From UKL13-2 sp964417885 (lineage in GTDB: Bacteria; Pseudomonadota; Gammaproteobacteria; Burkholderiales; Usitatibacteraceae), in assembly GCA_964417885.1 (NCBI GenBank), contig CAYQKN010000029.1, positions 1-34,315 on the forward strand: a stretch of DNA of 34,315 bases, given 5' to 3'. The notes under the pieces were generated by a model that saw nothing but the letters and a program-made list of their open reading frames with translations, was not told where the DNA came from and did no database searches. Shown in pieces: positions 32,264 to 34,315 of the stretch. Both the position numbers and the translations under genes were made by a program. How positions within the stretch are numbered: position 1 is the stretch's first letter; each line of letters begins with the position of its first letter.

Positions 32264-33754
32264 ATGTTTCATCCTTACCGACTGGCTGGTTTGCTGTTTG
32301 CCGCGTGGCTGCCGGCGGCGCTGGCACAGACGCCGTTGCCGGAAAAGGTCAGCAGCCTGTTGCGCGCCGCCAACATCGGCGAGGCCCACCTGTCGGTGCA
32401 CGCCGTCCGCCTGAGCGACGGCGCCACCCTGGTCTCGCACCAGCCCGACAAGCTGATGCAGCCGGCCTCGACATTGAAAGTGCTGACCGCCATCGTCGGC
32501 CTGGAACAGCTGGGCCCGACCTTTCGCGCGCGTACCGAGCTGCGGTCCGCGGCGGCGGTCAACGCCGGCACACTGGAAGGCGACCTGGTGCTGCGCGGCA
32601 TGGGCGACCCAGACCTGGATTGGGAGTCGTTCCGCAAAATGCTGCAGCGCGCGCGCGACAAGGGCATCCAGCGCATTCGCGGTGACCTCATTGTCGACCG
32701 CAGCTGGTACCGGCCGGCGCGTGCCGACCTGGGCGTGCCACCATTCGACGAGACGCCGGAGTTTCGCTACAACGTGATTCCCGATGCGCTGATGCTGAAC
32801 TCGAATCTGCTGCTAATCGACATGGAGTCGGATGGCCTGGCGGTGAAGGCGCGCATGACGCCGGCCTTGCACGGGGTTGAACTGGTCACGGCAATGACCA
32901 TGGTGGACCGGCAATGCGACAAGTGGGAAGACGGCTGGCAGTTGCCCGTCACCGAAAAAACCGGCGACGGCACCATCCGCATCACGCTCAAGGGCAACTA
33001 TCCGCGTAACTGCAGCGCCTCCACCAGCATCAGCGTGCTCGATCGTACCGACCTCGCCGACCGGATGTTCCGTTCGTTGTGGGCCGCCATGGGCGGCACC
33101 TTCGATGGCGTCACGCGAGAGGCCACCATGCCGGCCGCCACCCGGCTGCTGGCCGATCACCGCTCGCGCACCCTGGCCGAGTTCGTGCGCGACATCAACA
33201 AACGCTCCGACAACCCGATTACCCGCATGCTGTATCTGGCGCTGGCGGAATCGGTCGCCGGGCATCGCGCCGGCACCGATCTCACCGCCGCACGCTCGGA
33301 GCAGGTGGTGCGCGACTGGTTGAAACGCCAGTCAATCGACGATCACGGGCTGGTGCTGGATAACGGCTCCGGCCTGTCGCGCACCGAACGCATCACGGCC
33401 CGTCAACTGGCCTCGGTGTTGCGCGCCGCCAGCCAGAGCCGCTGGGCGCCGGAGTTCATGGCCAGCCTGCCGATCATCGGCATCGATGGCGCCATGCGGC
33501 TGCGCTTGCACCAGACCGCGGCCGCGCAGCGCGGCCGGTTCAAGACCGGCTCGCTGCGCAATGCGCTGTCGGTGGCCGGCTTTGTGCCGGATGCAAACAA
33601 TCAGCTCTGCATCGTGGTGGCGATACTCAATGTCGACGACATCAGCGGCGCGGTCGGCCGGCCGATACTCGATGCCGTGATCGACGCGGTGCAGAACAGC
33701 GGTGCGGCGGCAGTGACGTGGCCGGATCCGCAGAACCTCTATTCCGGCGGTTAG
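32264..33754 (+). CDS. dacB: D-Ala-D-Ala carboxypeptidase/endopeptidase (PBP4 type)
   Basis: A 496-residue class C penicillin-binding protein of peptidase family S13. It has a signal peptide (MFHPYRLAGLLFAAWLPAALA/Q). The three active-site motifs are S69-T-L-K72, S315-D-N317 and K427-T-G429. The long insert between the first two motifs is typical of DacB/PBP4. It removes terminal D-Ala and cuts DD-cross-bridges in the periplasm. The start ATG at 32264 is chosen for the signal peptide; the longer in-frame start at 32147 encodes no signal. It is divergent from the TonB receptor and converges on the D-Ala-D-Ala dipeptidase gene with only nine bases between stops. Confidence 0.94.
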   Translation: MFHPYRLAGLLFAAWLPAALAQTPLPEKVSSLLRAANIGEAHLSVHAVRLSDGATLVSHQPDKLMQPASTLKVLTAIVGLEQLGPTFRARTELRSAAAVNAGTLEGDLVLRGMGDPDLDWESFRKMLQRARDKGIQRIRGDLIVDRSWYRPARADLGVPPFDETPEFRYNVIPDALMLNSNLLLIDMESDGLAVKARMTPALHGVELVTAMTMVDRQCDKWEDGWQLPVTEKTGDGTIRITLKGNYPRNCSASTSISVLDRTDLADRMFRSLWAAMGGTFDGVTREATMPAATRLLADHRSRTLAEFVRDINKRSDNPITRMLYLALAESVAGHRAGTDLTAARSEQVVRDWLKRQSIDDHGLVLDNGSGLSRTERITARQLASVLRAASQSRWAPEFMASLPIIGIDGAMRLRLHQTAAAQRGRFKTGSLRNALSVAGFVPDANNQLCIVVAILNVDDISGAVGRPILDAVIDAVQNSGAAAVTWPDPQNLYSGG

Positions 33755-33763
33755 CGCGCTGGC

Positions 33764-34315
33764 CTAAAGTACCCGGGCATATTCGGCCCGCACCTTCAGC
33801 CGGTCGCCGCAATCGAAGTGCCACCATTCGGTGTTGATGCCCTGCCAGTTGCCATGCCGCATCGCGCTCCGCAGCAGTTCGCGGTTGGCAATCTGCTGGC
33901 TGGTGATGTCGCCGCTGGCCAGAAAGGCAGTTTCCTTGGCCGGATGCGACAGATCGGTCAGGTCGTCGAACGGCGTGCCCATGTCGAACTCGCTGCCGTC
34001 GGGGTGGGTGAGGGTAATGTCGACCGCCATGCCGAATGAGTGGATCGAGCCGCGCTCGGGATTGGCCAGGTATTGCAGCAGATCGGTGCCCTGCAGCGCG
34101 GCCCACAATTGTTCCTGCACCCGCTGCGGACGCAGCGCATCCAGCACCAGCATGCGAACGCCCGGCGCCGCGGTTTTCAGCCAGGCGATCGACTGTTCCA
34201 GCGCGGCGGCGGCATCGCGGTGCAGCCAGGCGCAATCCAGCGGCGAGTACAGGTCGCGGCCGACGAAGTTGTACGGCGTGCCATAGCGCAGGTCGACGCC
34301 GATGCCGTCGATCGA
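33764..34315 (-). CDS. ddpX: D-Ala-D-Ala dipeptidase, VanX/DdpX type (partial, 5' end outside window)
   Basis: The last 183 codons of a zinc dipeptidase of family M15D. The visible part opens with IDGIGVDLRYGTPYNFVGRD, then VLDALRP (arginine of the active site), the zinc motif SIHSFGMAVDI (SxHxxGxAxD with His and Asp ligands) and the final motif EWWHFD containing the catalytic Glu and third zinc His. These enzymes split the D-Ala-D-Ala dipeptide and in VanX cause vancomycin resistance; in Gram-negative bacteria DdpX-type enzymes recycle D-Ala during starvation. The N-terminus, and so any signal peptide, lies beyond the window. Its position next to dacB and ldcA suggests use of D-amino acids released from murein. 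Confidence 0.9.
   Translation of the reverse strand, partial: SIDGIGVDLRYGTPYNFVGRDLYSPLDCAWLHRDAAAALEQSIAWLKTAAPGVRMLVLDALRPQRVQEQLWAALQGTDLLQYLANPERGSIHSFGMAVDITLTHPDGSEFDMGTPFDDLTDLSHPAKETAFLASGDITSQQIANRELLRSAMRHGNWQGINTEWWHFDCGDRLKVRAEYARVL

Noticed and set aside
1..34315. CRISPR array or restriction/defence system
   Set aside because: No regularly spaced repeat array, cas, methylase, toxin-antitoxin or other defence-family gene was seen.

Overview
The window is a GC-rich chromosomal segment of a proteobacterium, most likely a betaproteobacterium (Burkholderiales-like). This rests on overall gene style, the lysC/tRNA-Ser(GCT)/tRNA-Arg(ACG) neighbourhood, -35/-10 promoters of the sigma-70 type and a TonB-dependent outer-membrane receptor. 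The taxon is an inference; no search was run.

Left part (1-11.7 kb) is mostly housekeeping and signalling. It holds the tail of a sugar dehydrogenase, a QueD-type pterin synthase, a large CHASE/PAS/GGDEF/EAL protein, aspartokinase lysC with a clear terminator, a periplasmic prolyl oligopeptidase, and tRNA-Ser and tRNA-Arg with their own promoters and a terminator. A voltage-gated K+ channel-like protein, a PAS-GAF protein without an output domain, and an SpmA-SpmB fusion membrane protein follow.

The core (11.7-25.7 kb) is a tightly packed amino-sugar and peptidoglycan (murein) salvage locus. A peptide-type solute-binding protein diverges from an 11-gene operon running nagQ-like GntR, nagA, nagB-II, murQ, AmpG-like MFS permease, nagX, a DigH-like glycan hydrolase lipoprotein, a BadF-type GlcNAc/MurNAc kinase, an AmiD-like lipoprotein amidase, a serine beta-lactamase-fold hydrolase, and a NAGPA phosphodiester glycosidase. 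Most junctions overlap by 4 bp or are separated by 1 bp, so the genes are probably translationally coupled.

After a short low-GC patch with repeats and one small membrane ORF (25.7-26.35 kb) comes a second group: an unknown secreted protein, a GNAT acetyltransferase, a Tat-signal LD-carboxypeptidase, a TonB-dependent receptor, a PBP4-type DD-carboxypeptidase (dacB) and a VanX-type D-Ala-D-Ala dipeptidase cut by the window end. The receptor promoter carries the same TGGTA-N-TGGT direct-repeat operator as the nag operon.

Taken together, the window looks like a complete envelope-to-cytoplasm route for scavenging peptidoglycan fragments. The proposed steps are capture by the TonB receptor, trimming of stem peptide and glycan in the periplasm (AmiD, LdcA, DacB, VanX, DigH-like, NAGPA), import of sugars by the AmpG-like permease and possibly peptides through the binding protein, phosphorylation by the kinase, and conversion by MurQ, NagA and NagB-II to fructose-6-phosphate. 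The individual families are known. The combination, the secreted forms of normally cytoplasmic steps and the shared operator are the notable points.
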